This document shows, one piece after another, positions 1 through 10,317 of a stretch of 46,402 bases of DNA. Where the stretch lies: NCBI GenBank assembly GCA_003313425.1, contig NHZP01000121.1:1-46402 (forward strand), read 5' to 3'. The notes below the pieces were generated by a model. The model saw nothing but the letters and a program-made list of their open reading frames with translations, was not told where the DNA came from and made no database searches. The position numbers and the translations under genes were made by a program. The stretch's first letter is position 1, and each line of letters opens with the position of its first letter. The stretch is from Pseudopyrenochaeta lycopersici (taxonomy: Eukaryota > Ascomycota > Dothideomycetes > Pleosporales > Pseudopyrenochaetaceae).

Positions 1-774
1 TCACTAATCGCAGAGCAAAGAGTGTTGTTTGTGCTTGCATTGTCACTAATGATGACCCGATCTTCTGGGCAATGCCGAAATCTTCGATGACCGGCTTAAG
101 AGCCGTGAATTGCTCTTTCTAGCATGACTGGGAATTGTACGAAGACTAATAAGAAGCCTAGAGTATTAGTTCCTCGTTCGGCAACGAAAATGGGCGTAGA
201 TGCTAAGTAGAAGGTGCCTGTTAGGAGATAACCATACATCGACTGCGAGATGGACCTTTAAGATTGAAGATTGAAGGCTCCTTCAAATAGAATCTTTCTG
301 ACAGTCGTAGAGCGCCTTAATCTTCTTTTTAATTTCCAAGTGCGCAGTTGTTATGTAGCCTTCGACCTCTGGATTGAGCGTCCGCCAAAAGGCGTGGAAT
401 TCTGGCCATTTAACTACGCGAAATAACAGGTTCCGAGAGAGCACTAATGTCGCTAGTGCCTCCGTGATAACTTCCTTGTCAAGGGCCTTTCGAAAGACTT
501 GAGAGTCTATCTTTCGCAACGCTTCCCCGGCAGACGAGGCTTTCGAGTAAAGACGTTCAAGTTGATCGACAGTTGATTGATGAATCGATCCAAGACCTTC
601 AACCACAGCGATGCCATGGACCTTTGCAAGATGGCTTCGAAATGTGTTGCTTGCCTGGGTTCGATAAACATCCGTGCAGTATTTGCAATAGAAAAGTCGG
701 TTTTTCCCTTGTTTTCCGGCTCGTTTGGGCCCGGCTGCCGACAGTGCTCTCTCGTTGCAATCGCTGCTATTCCT
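1..774 (-). pseudogene. hAT transposase N-terminal fragment, decayed, running off the window edge
   Basis: The open stretch 774-283 encodes a BED/C2H2-type finger (YCKYC, then NTFRSHLAKVHG about 13 residues later), followed by the alpha-helical region that precedes the catalytic core in fungal hAT transposases (VEGLGSIHQ ... VVKWPEFHAFW ... TAHLEIKKKIKALY). A stop at 283 ends the frame. Below it the minus strand still reads hAT core pieces in shifting frames: VHLAVDVWLSPNRHLLL around 200-260, then EDFGIAQKIG and a degraded SDNAS motif near position 1-60. Only the N-terminal third is inside the window and it carries several stops and shifts, so it is a dead copy. No terminal repeats were located. 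Family assignment is by motif recognition. Confidence 0.75.
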
Positions 775-1081
775 CTAGTTTTACTAGACTGTGATGCTGC
801 AATCTGTCAGATCAGTGGTGTCCCTGGTGAGAGACTCATCAACTGAAAGGTTTGTGGAATGAGGAATTGAGTTCAGACACCATGTCGGATAGCTGGTAAA
901 TCAATGCAGGATGATTTTTGATGTAATTCGGATGGTTCTGTGAGATCTCGTGGGTTTGTTTGTGCTTCAATCGGTGGCGTTCGGCATGGCAACCATTTTG
1001 TCGAGGCTCGATTCAAGGCTTGACTTGACTCGACGCTCGATTGATGGCGCTCGATTCCATTGGCTCGACAAGCTCGGGCTT

Positions 1082-3589
1082 GAAAACCACACTGGGACGA
1101 GGTCTACAGCTCCTTTGAAGAAGCGTATGATGCGCTCAAAATGCACGGCATGCAGCATGGCTACGGCTTTGTCCTTAAGCGGAGTTTGCCTCATAACTGT
1201 GAGGTCAAAACACGTTACTACTACCATTGTGATCGTTTCAGGAAAAATTACAATTCAACCGCAAAGATCCTAAGCACAAGTACGCGCTCTACTGGATGCC
1301 CCTTCAAGCTTGTCATCTTCAAGGTGAAGCAGAGCGATCAGTGGAGGCTGGAGGTGCAGAACAAGAACCACAACCACTGTCGATCAATCAACCCTAGCGC
1401 GCACAATGTTTACCGCAGGCGTACAGTTGCACAGAAAGAGGTGATCGAGTCGATGACGCATGCTGGAGTACGGCCAATGCAGATACTGGCCGCCATTCAA
1501 AGGGAGGATCAGGACACCCTAGTCACTGCTACAGACATTCGCGGCGAGAGGAAGGCAGTCAGAGAGAAGCACCTGAACGGAAAGAGCCCAGTGGAGACGT
1601 TGCTGGATGACTTATCTACAGCAGACTGGGTATTCGCTGTCAAGAAGGATAACAACAATCGCGTTCAGAATCTCTTCTTCGCCCACCATAAACAGGTAGA
1701 GCTGCTGCTTGCTAATCCAGATGTACTGTTGATGGACTGCACATACCCGCACCAACAAGTATAGACTCCCATTGTTGCATATACTCGGCTGCACCAACCT
1801 GCAGACCTTCTTCTCTGCAGGCTTCTGCTTCCTTAGTAGTGAGACGCAAGCAGACTACTATTGGGCTATCGCAAACTTCCTCCTTAAGACAGGGGTACAA
1901 CAACCGCGGGTTTTCATCAGTGATCAGAAAGATGCATTGAAGTTGTCTGCTCGGGTACTACTTCCAGAAGTCCCTCAGCTTCTGTGCGTATGGCACATCA
2001 ACAAAAACGTCCAGACCAAGGCCCAGCAGACCTGGCGCGATGCTGATGGCACGACGAAGGAAGAGAAGCAGAGGATCGCTGAGCATAGGGCTGCATTTAT
2101 GAAACGTTGGACTCTGGTAAGCCCTATGTTAATTGCTTAGTACTTCCTGAAGGGAGCTGCCCTCTGAGGAAATCGCTTGTGGAGCTGACTGAAGCAGCTC
2201 GTCTACGCAAAGAGACCGCTGGAGTTCCAGCTGAAGTGGAACGATCTGCTTAAAGACTACAGCCACCAGCAGGAACTCTGCAGGTACCTACAGGAAAACC
2301 AATACCTCACATGTACCGAGTGGGCAGCTGCCTGGACTTCCCACCACCGCCACTACGGCACGATCACTAACTCGCCTCTCGAAGGCATGCACAAGGTTCT
2401 GAAGGACTACCTCATGACCTCAAGGGGTGACTTGCTGCGCGTCACTGAGAGAATCGAGCAGATGGTCAAGAGCCAATACAATAAGTATATGAAGGAGCTT
2501 GCTTCATCCAAGCATAGTGTCAAATTTGGGCATAGCCTAGAGTCAATGCCTTTTCTACCTCCTGGAATCCATGAGGTTCTGACGCCGCCGGCGATCGAGC
2601 GCATCAGGCAACAACATCTGCTATACCAGAAAGAACAGAGGCAACGTCGTAGCCAACATCCCTGCTCCGGGCTGTTTGAGAAGACGAATGGCCTTCCATG
2701 TCGTCATACTTTACGAGATGTGAGGACGTCTGGTTCAGCTTTACGACTGAATTATCTTTATGACGATCATTGGCGCTATCAACGTGAGCAAGGACGGTCG
2801 ATTAGCTTGCCTCCAAGGCCACATCATTCTGTTCTGGAGCCACTCATCGCGCAAACTAGAGGCGGATTGAGGAGGAATGAGGCATCGACTCGGCGAGATC
2901 CGTCAGCTTTCGAACTGCGTGTGCCGCCTTCTGTCCCTCGCCTTCAGCCTCACCATCAACTCCATGGTCAGACACTTGCTGAAGCCCTGCGACAGGTGAA
3001 CGCCTCTGTGACCGTGTCGATTCCTACGGCTATACCAAGTGAGAATCCTGTGACTACCTGTGTATCGGTGTCGATCCCTGCACCTGCTCCTATACCTGCG
3101 ATTACCTCTTCTCGTCCGTCTCCGCCTTTGGCTGTGGCTGTGTCTGTCACCATGGCTCCACCTCCTGCCTGGCAACCTCCGTCGTTGGAAGAATTCCTGG
3201 CCGACATCGAGCATCGAAGGTCTCAGCCTGTTTTATATGAGTGCAACGACATGGTCTCAACGACTAACTTTCTGGCTGAGACAGGGCAGGAGGAGGATCC
3301 CGCAGAGTTAGTTGAAGCACGCAATATGGCTCTCGCTACGCAAGGACTTTTTGCCTCTTGCACTCCAACTATGGCTTGGAACTATCACTTTGGAGATATG
3401 GAAGCTTTCTACATCGAGAGGTTTGCGCAAGTCGATGCCCAAAATGCGCCTGTTGAGTCTCAAGATGTACCTACGCCTCGATCTAAGCGTGCGGCAGCAG
3501 TAACAGCTTCTGAGGCTTGGAAAGATCTCAGCCCACGTAAGAGAAACGGCGTAATAGAATATAGGATCAATAAGACAACGTTCACTTGA
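1082..3589 (+). pseudogene. MULE (Mutator-like) transposase with FAR1-like domain, one-base frameshift
   Basis: The frame is open from 1082 (after a TGA) with the first ATG at 1141. The order of domains is a FAR1-like WRKY/GCM1-type DNA-binding region (CDRFRKNY ... HNHCRS), the MULE DDE core, and a SWIM-like zinc site (CSGLFEKTNGLPCRH). The catalytic D (LMDCTY), second D (ISDQKDAL), the CVWH motif and the E (SPLEGMH) are all present. The first part is thrown out of frame by one extra C in the run at 1746-1748: without it DCTY would continue as RTNKYRLPLL, the usual MULE sequence. A second interruption is better explained by a GT-AG intron (2117-2194, donor GTAAGC, branch CTGAC), which removes three stops. 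The C-terminal third is low-complexity and Pro/Ser-rich. Terminal repeats were not found. The upstream N-terminus is uncertain. Confidence 0.8.
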
Positions 3590-4151
3590 GCTACTAGAGA
3601 CAGCGCAGTGCAGCTGCATTTGTTGTTTTGTAATTTATTTCCCCGCTAGTAGAAATAAGGGCTAGCACTGGGAACAAATCTCAAATTGGGGACAAATCTC
3701 AGCAGCCCATTTGCCGTATATAAATCTTAGCGTGTATTAATACATAACTACATACTCTAGGATCTTTTTTCTTATCGATAGGTGTTAGGGTAAAGATGCG
3801 AACATTACTACTAGCACCTTACTATTATATATCTACACAACCCTATTCTTTCCTAGCCTATAATGCTCTATAATCTTTTAGATCTGCTTTCTACACATTA
3901 TACCTGAGTTGCATGCATTTTAAGATATAGGAAGGGCGAAGAACGGAACGTTGAAAAAGCGAAGAACGGAAGGTGAATGTCCGTGCACACGCCATATATT
4001 TACTAGCAAAAGCGAAGAACGGAACTTCAGTTCTTCGTAGAATACTTGAGTAGTAAGGCTATGCTTATAATCACTGCTCCTCTGTTAGTAGCGACTTGGA
4101 GAAACTTGTACCACTATGCAACTAAACCACTTGAACAAGCATCCCTATTTA
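3590..4151. other. Intergenic, AT-rich, with three direct repeats
   Basis: No gene is visible. The stretch is AT-rich and holds three copies of GCGAAGAACGGAA (3936-3948, 3959-3971, 4012-4024). The last copy is followed by the inverted partner GTTCTTCG at 4030-4037, so a small hairpin is possible. It may be the terminal zone of the MULE element or an unrelated repeat. Confidence 0.5.
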
Positions 4152-6497
4152 TTACCCAAGCCAGAAACTCAAAAATCTTGGCCTGGCCTCTTTCCAAAAC
4201 CTCATCGCATGGTCAATGTCGATCCTAACCTCAACAGTTCCTCCTCGCGTTGCAATTCCGTTCTCCCAGTACAATAGCAACAAATCTAGCACCAGGTTAC
4301 TGCTCAGCATGCATCGTAAACTTCTAGTATCAGCATGGAGCAGGAGGAAATCCTGCATCCTGCCTCTTTTCGACGGTCTACCGAATCGTTCATATTGACC
4401 ATCTAAATGAGCTTCCACACGAACAGATTCATCGAGTGACGACATCGAGAAATCTGGTTTGTGATGCCTTGTGGCTGGCAGCCGGAGGAGTCCGCCACAC
4501 TGAGAGAGCTTGCAGGGTAAATGGAGCACAATGCCCTGAATCTGAAGGAGCCACTCGCCGCTACGCTGATTCTGGGAAAAGTACGCCTGTCGACTTATAT
4601 CCCAATTGTGCGCTAAGAGCTGCTTGTAGGACCACTCCATCTCCTTATCTACTTTCAAGTCCATCGAGCTTGAAGTCGATTCTTCTGGCGCCTCTAGCGA
4701 TTCTAATGAAACACGAAACTCTGAAAGATTGTCGAATAGACAGCGTCCGTTCCTTCCATATATAGAAAGCGGCGGAGTTATTGGGGTTGGATCGAACGAA
4801 GAGAGCTGAAGTTTTAGAGACAACTTCCATCGTACCCAACTCCAGCTCGGGAGATTTGAGCAGACACGACTTGTTGTCTTTTGAAGGTCTCCATGGTAGT
4901 AGTTCTCTCCAGAGTAAGAATCGTCAGCAGCCTGACACCAGAGTAATGACTGTCGAAATTCCGCTACAGGTAGGCCGTAGAAGAATCCATTAGGGAAATA
5001 ACTCGGTTGCAGGTATCCTAGAAGTGCAGAGATGGCATGAAGAGCATCGTCGTCATGACTCAGTTTACGCGTGACATAATCATTGACAAGGCGTTCGAAA
5101 AGTGTGATTCCAACTCTATATTCGCTACTTAGGGACGGAGGGTGGAGGAGGGGATCCTTGATCGAAAGACTTTCGCTTGCCTGGCTTGGCCGGTTTGAAC
5201 TTGATGGTCCAAAGAGATTTTCGTCATCAAGCGTCTCGCAGCATTCCATCTGGTTGCAGCAATAGTAAACCTGATGCTTTGTAAATATAATACGTCGCCG
5301 AGACAGGAGACTTTCTTGATATGTCCAGCCACGGCTTGACCAAATTCCCTTTTCGAGATGAGCGTCTAGGCTAGGGAACTTTTCTGCCATAAGATTGCAC
5401 TTTGCAAACTCTACAATGCGTTGAGGTATTCTTGCAGAGGCTAAACTGACTCCAGGTAAGCCGCTGTCAGCGCTGTCGCCATAAAGTGAGACTATTGTCG
5501 CAAAAGCCCCTAGATATATGGAATGCATGATGGCAATCTGTGAGAGTTTATGCTGCTGATTGCGTTGATTTATGCAAATTGAATCTACCCAGAGGTACCT
5601 TTGCCCAAGACTTTTCACAACATTCATGCTGTCAATGATAGTCTGCGGAAGTTTGTCGGGCAGGCGTCCAGATTTTGGGATCAGTGGTTGGCGAGCCTTT
5701 CCCCATACGTAACTCAGCGCCACATATTCACAGGGTTTGGACATTTCTCCAGTATAAGGAACTAGACGCCGGTCGTAAACATCAATGAGGGAAATATTCC
5801 TCAATGACTTGGAGTACATCGGACGGCAAGACTTATGGCTGGTGGCGCAATGAGCCAGCCAAGCTGAGATGGCGGAATAATCGGGATGCGTATCGATCAG
5901 TCTAACCGTTCCCAAAATACTGAGAGGACCTACGGCTCCAAATGTCTCATGCTCCCACCCGACAACGCTCCTTTTTACGATTATAGGACTCTTGAATAGG
6001 CCAAGGTCATAGTCCCAGCTGCCCTTTGTTGATCGAATCAGCCTGAAGCCCAACTCTTTAGCTTCCCGACAATGAAGAGTAAATTCTGACCACCCCAAGA
6101 CTCCTCTGGTTCCGGTTTTCGTCATTCCATGACGATAAACATTGGACGGCCTTAGGCCGACCCAATGGGCACATTCCTCAGCTAATTTGCTACACGCATC
6201 GCAGTCCAGTTTGAGCGGCTTGGAGAAGTCGAAGAGAAGCCGCTGCGTTATAATTGAAGAAAGCCTAGAGTTCCACGGGCCTAAATCTGTTCTATCGCCC
6301 CTATGTGCAAGAGTTCCGAGGATGTCCAACTCCACACATCTGGCACAGGTCTTGGTAGAGTGACTTTGGATGGATGTCTCTTTGGGAACATGGCCGAGAG
6401 TTGCTTGATGTGGCATAGGCCTCGCTTTTTTGGATGAGCGGTTATGGGGAGAGCCTTGTTCATGGCCGCCATATGCTCGCTTCTTTGCCTGAACCAT
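4152..6497 (-). CDS. HET-domain protein (heterokaryon incompatibility type)
   Basis: A single-exon frame of 781 aa starts at the ATG at 6497. Residues from about 255 to 400 form the HET domain: YVALSYVWG, then LPQTIIDSM, then QRYLWVDSICINQ, then QIAIMHSIYLGA and GLPGV. In this order these are the signature blocks of the family. HET domains in fungi mediate cell death after fusion of genetically different hyphae; some act as effectors of NLR-like receptors. The N-terminus is basic (KKRAYGG, SSKKARP) with a Cys-rich patch (CARCVELD, CDACSK). No NACHT, ankyrin or WD repeat follows, so this is a stand-alone HET protein. The C-terminal 380 residues are without a recognisable domain. The gene is intact although it lies between transposon debris. 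Partner and specificity cannot be read from the sequence. Confidence 0.9.
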   Translation of the reverse strand: MVQAKKRAYGGHEQGSPHNRSSKKARPMPHQATLGHVPKETSIQSHSTKTCARCVELDILGTLAHRGDRTDLGPWNSRLSSIITQRLLFDFSKPLKLDCDACSKLAEECAHWVGLRPSNVYRHGMTKTGTRGVLGWSEFTLHCREAKELGFRLIRSTKGSWDYDLGLFKSPIIVKRSVVGWEHETFGAVGPLSILGTVRLIDTHPDYSAISAWLAHCATSHKSCRPMYSKSLRNISLIDVYDRRLVPYTGEMSKPCEYVALSYVWGKARQPLIPKSGRLPDKLPQTIIDSMNVVKSLGQRYLWVDSICINQRNQQHKLSQIAIMHSIYLGAFATIVSLYGDSADSGLPGVSLASARIPQRIVEFAKCNLMAEKFPSLDAHLEKGIWSSRGWTYQESLLSRRRIIFTKHQVYYCCNQMECCETLDDENLFGPSSSNRPSQASESLSIKDPLLHPPSLSSEYRVGITLFERLVNDYVTRKLSHDDDALHAISALLGYLQPSYFPNGFFYGLPVAEFRQSLLWCQAADDSYSGENYYHGDLQKTTSRVCSNLPSWSWVRWKLSLKLQLSSFDPTPITPPLSIYGRNGRCLFDNLSEFRVSLESLEAPEESTSSSMDLKVDKEMEWSYKQLLAHNWDISRQAYFSQNQRSGEWLLQIQGIVLHLPCKLSQCGGLLRLPATRHHKPDFSMSSLDESVRVEAHLDGQYERFGRPSKRGRMQDFLLLHADTRSLRCMLSSNLVLDLLLLYWENGIATRGGTVEVRIDIDHAMRFWKEARPRFLSFWLG

Positions 6498-6729
6498 GTT
6501 GACGAAAAAAATAAACTAGCATAGATAAAGTAACACTCAGAAAGGGACTTTTGAAGAGAGGTCTTATCTTCCTTTTCCTTTTTGGAAAAAATCTTCTTGG
6601 GCCAGCCTGACGAGACGCAATAGTGTGACGTTTGATGCCAAGACGCTAATCAGTCGTTGCTGGGTCAGTCGAACCCTGAAAAGCTACAACAGTGATTAGA
6701 CCCCTCCATCTGTACACGACGTGCCCTCA

Positions 6730-8464
6730 ATGCATGCCGTCACCGTCGCTGCGTGGATTCGCGAACTCGAATCTCCTGCGCACTCTCGTCTGTCTCCTCT
6801 TCCTCTGCCCACTCGCAAGCGCGCGCGACCTAACCATTGCGAGAGCCTGCACCCGCGCAAGACACGCCGTCTCATACTAGCCGAGATGGCTGCCAACGAC
6901 CACAACAAACCCGTATCGTCATCACACAAAAATAAATATTCAGGCTTGCTTAAGACCATGGAGAAGAAGCGCATACGCACACCCTCGCCCCAAAAACGCC
7001 AATTTCCCGTCGACGCGTACTCGCCGGACGCAGACTCCCTCGACGAGCTCGATGAGTCCACACCCCGGCTACGCAACCACTACACACATCCTATTCCCAA
7101 GCTCTCGTATAGAGAGAGTCTTGCACCATCGCAAATGAACTCGACGGGAACGACGACGCGCTCCAGGCCCGGTCGCATTTGCGATCGCGCCCGCAGTCGC
7201 AGTCGCAGTCGCAGTCGGCATCCTCCGCCCGTTCGGCAAGCCCCAAGAAGGTCACTTCATTATGGGACGTTGGAAATGGCGTCACATACACAAGCCTGGC
7301 GAATACGGCGGCCTCCAGGCGCGTGCAACTCGGGACTGTGGGGCTTACACTCTTGGAGACGCTGGAAGACGTGTCCGACAGCCCTGTGTTCGCCGCGAGG
7401 TTGAAAGAACGGCTAGCGGAAGTGGGCATCGAGAGGATCAAGCCTCACCTGTTGGATCAATCGGATGACCGGCCAATGGAGGAGCTGCTATACGAGCTGC
7501 GCACCGTGCAGACTATCAATGCGCTGTCGCATCGCTGTGCTGAGAATCGTGACCACGAGAGTGAGTGGAACAATCGCGTGCACACCAAGGTCCTGGAGCT
7601 GGCGCTAGGGAATGATGAGGTGAGTGTTGGATTCCGGAGTGTGTAAGTTCGAATCTGCTGCCTCGGGTGAGCTTTGCTGACAAGTCACCACTGTGCAGAA
7701 CTGCTGTAAGAATCACATCTGAGTTCCGGCCCACACATTCCCCCGGCCTCACCACCGGCAAGATCGTCGACTACGCCATGTTCCTCGAACTCTCGGTTCC
7801 TGCTCGCAATGCTATCTTATCTCTCATCGGTATGTCGTCCGAGTCCATCAACCACGTTAGCTATGAGGGTCTGCGGACCCGACCTATAGCCATATCAATC
7901 GAAACCAAAACTGAGAGTCGGACTGTGGAAGAAGCGAAGGTACAGCTGGGCGTGTGGGTCGCGGCGCAGGTGGCCCGGATTGAGGCGCTGATCCAGCAAG
8001 TCGCTATGCTGAAGGCGAACAAATGTGGAGCAGAGATGGAAGCCAGATTAGAAACCGGCAGACGGGGACGACAGAAAAGTCGAGGAAAAGGCGTCAAAAT
8101 TTCGCAGTTGCAGGCGCAGCAACCAACCCCAACTCCCACCATCGACGCTGTCAGCCCGGATCCTACAGATTTTCTCTCACAAATTGTGTTTCCCCTCCTC
8201 GATGTCCAGTCTGAATCGTGGTCGCTCTTCTTCGGGCGGGTCTCTATATCTCCCGACACGACAAATTCGGATATCCGGAAACCCGCCTCGCACATCCAGA
8301 TCTTCCATTCCGTTGCCCTGGGCAACACGGCGAATACGGCGCAGACATATCGGCTGGTGAAGAGCTTGAGGGTGCTGAGGGCGTGGATCGATAAAGATTT
8401 CAGGAAATGGTGGGATAAGATTTTAGGGATTGACGAGGAGGAGTTTGAGGAACGGTCGAATTGA
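6730..8464 (+). CDS. Fungal PD-(D/E)XK nuclease-like protein, frame broken near an (AG)4 run
   Basis: The C-terminal part reads as the fungal PD-(D/E)XK nuclease-like family: RPMEELLYELRTVQTINALS, SEWNNRVHTKVLELALGN, then KIVDY (candidate catalytic D) and ISIETK (candidate E-x-K), then VQLGVWVAAQ. I chose ATG 6730 because the start MHAVTVAAWIREL resembles the usual short 'WL' opening of this family. A GT-AG intron at 7643-7698 (GTAAGT, branch CTGAC, CAG) joins VGFRS to VTAVRITSEF in frame. Upstream, coding shifts from frame 1 to frame 3 between 7111 and about 7180. The frames meet cleanly if one AG of the AGAGAGAG at 7111-7118 is extra. Either this allele is frameshifted or an unusual intron is present. 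A 6-bp CAGTCG-type repeat (7195-7218) encodes Ser/Arg or Ser/Gln. The biological substrate is unknown. Confidence 0.7.
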
Positions 8465-10317
8465 TACCATCCCACTTTTTGTGGGTTCTATCGACCACTG
8501 AGCATCTAGATAGAGCTTGCTTCGCATTGCTATTTATGATACTACAGTACGTTCATTTCCTGGCATTAGTTGATTACACGCTAATCAAAGGTTGTGCCTG
8601 GCTAGCCATAGGTTTGGTTTTAGTTCCCGTACAGTAGTGGTGGGCCCGCTCCGGGTCGCTGCTGTTTCCAAGCTATAACCTATTATGGCAAAGCCATACT
8701 TGTAAACTGATGGCGTGTATGACACCGCCTCCAAGCTCTCTGTGGCTACTACGCACACTCTAATCTCATTCTTCAAAGGGTTCAACGCCTCTCACACAAG
8801 TGACAACTTGCCACTGCAGCAGCATTCCTAAGAATGTGTTGCTAATTAGCCGTCCTTCGATAGTTAAGATCGAGGTGGAGGTTAATAGCAGATTGATGCC
8901 GAGCGGAGCTCATCAGAAGTGCCTACCAAGCCCTTTTAGGCAAATCTTGCAGGGATAGGAACATACTTCACTATAAACACCTCCACTAGAATGGCTATTT
9001 CACCCTAAGGCTTCATCAATAACATCTATAGGCCTTCCGATGTATCGTGTAGTCCCCATATGCATCGCTCGACTGTTGCTTCTTGGTGGTTAGGAAGTCT
9101 TTGCAGCAACCTCTCCTCCTCCGTTTCCAAGACGACAGAACTAAGCGCGCTCTAGCTTGTTTCGCTTTTAGTCGAGCACTGATTGGTCAGCTCAACCTGC
9201 GTCTGCATCATTGCCAAAATCTAGACATTTGAACCCTTCATTTCCTGCTTGTGCTCCTCAAACATAGTGCCTATTCAGAGCGCAGTTTCCAGAGCAGTGA
9301 AGCTGTCGCATCCAAAGAAAATTTGTTGGCGATGCATTGGTGGCTGGCTCGCCGACCAGTAGTTACAATGCCCCATGGATGCGCCGCCCGTCGCGAAGGA
9401 GTTCGTCGGGCGCTAACAAGCTGCCCAACTGATTCAGGATTAGCTTGCGTCAGCACGCCTCCAGTTTCTGCCGTGGTTCCCGCAACACCTGAATTAGCTA
9501 GCCCTGTCGAGGCCTGAGCTCGAGCACAGACCTAGCCCCTGAGTATTCTTCCGCACCTGAGTTTCTGTTCTCTTCTCTTCTCTTCTTTACGCAACGTCTT
9601 GTATTACACCTGAGATTGTACGTAGTATAATAATTCAGCTACTTAGTTGAGCGTTGAAATCCTTACTCGTAGCCTCTCGTGACAATATGTGAAGGCCTCT
9701 TTACTTGGATTGGCTCGCTAGTCCTACAAGGGTCTTCCCGGGTGCTACGCCAGAGGTCTTGGAGGCTCGCACTGCAATCCTTAGCGTATGTGAGGGCTTG
9801 GTTGGTTCTCGGGGAGTGAGTGATATTGTATGAGTAAGGGTTCAATACTAAGATAGTAAGAGTGCGCTTCTGAAAAGAGTATTGAGAATAGAGAACGATT
9901 CTATTGCTTCACTATTCCGAAGAATGTTGAGTTGAACACAATGAGCCATAAGGGTTCATTGCTGAGGGCTATATACCCGGTGATGTCCCATGGTCCTACA
10001 CATGGCCTACAGTCCCACGCTGTGGGATCGTGGAATCCCATGGTACATTCACGTGACTGTCCCATGCCAAACTTGCCAAGGCCCTGAAGTCATGTGACCG
10101 TGGTACACACTAATGTCGTCATTGGTGAGTTGTGCCGGTCCCTCCAGCCCTCACCTACATGGCAGCGAACCGACAGGTTGACGTTCCAACCCGGATTTTT
10201 CTTGCCTCTTTCGTCCTAGTCCCGGGTCCGATTCCGCTACTACCCCTGCACTTGCCCCTTTAGGTCCATCTTTGGCTCCCTGACCTCTGCTGCCGTGCTG
10301 AACCTCCTATCTCTTAA
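8465..10317. other. Intergenic, no gene supported
   Basis: Only short frames without family resemblance occur here (for example 9251-9517 plus). A TCTTC-type low-complexity run lies at about 9567-9592. Around 9990-10070 there is a cluster of TCCCA(C/T)G-like words, including an imperfect palindrome around CAGTCCCACGCTGTGGGA. This may be old LTR or promoter sequence; I cannot assign it. Confidence 0.4.

Noticed and set aside
2903..3214. Antisense frames within the MULE C-terminus.
   Set aside because: They are shadows of a Pro/Ser/Thr-rich coding stretch with no domain of their own.
7620..7698. Intron of the PD-(D/E)XK gene starting at GTGAGT, 7620.
   Set aside because: Joining there produces an immediate frame break with a stop; donor GTAAGT at 7643 joins in frame.
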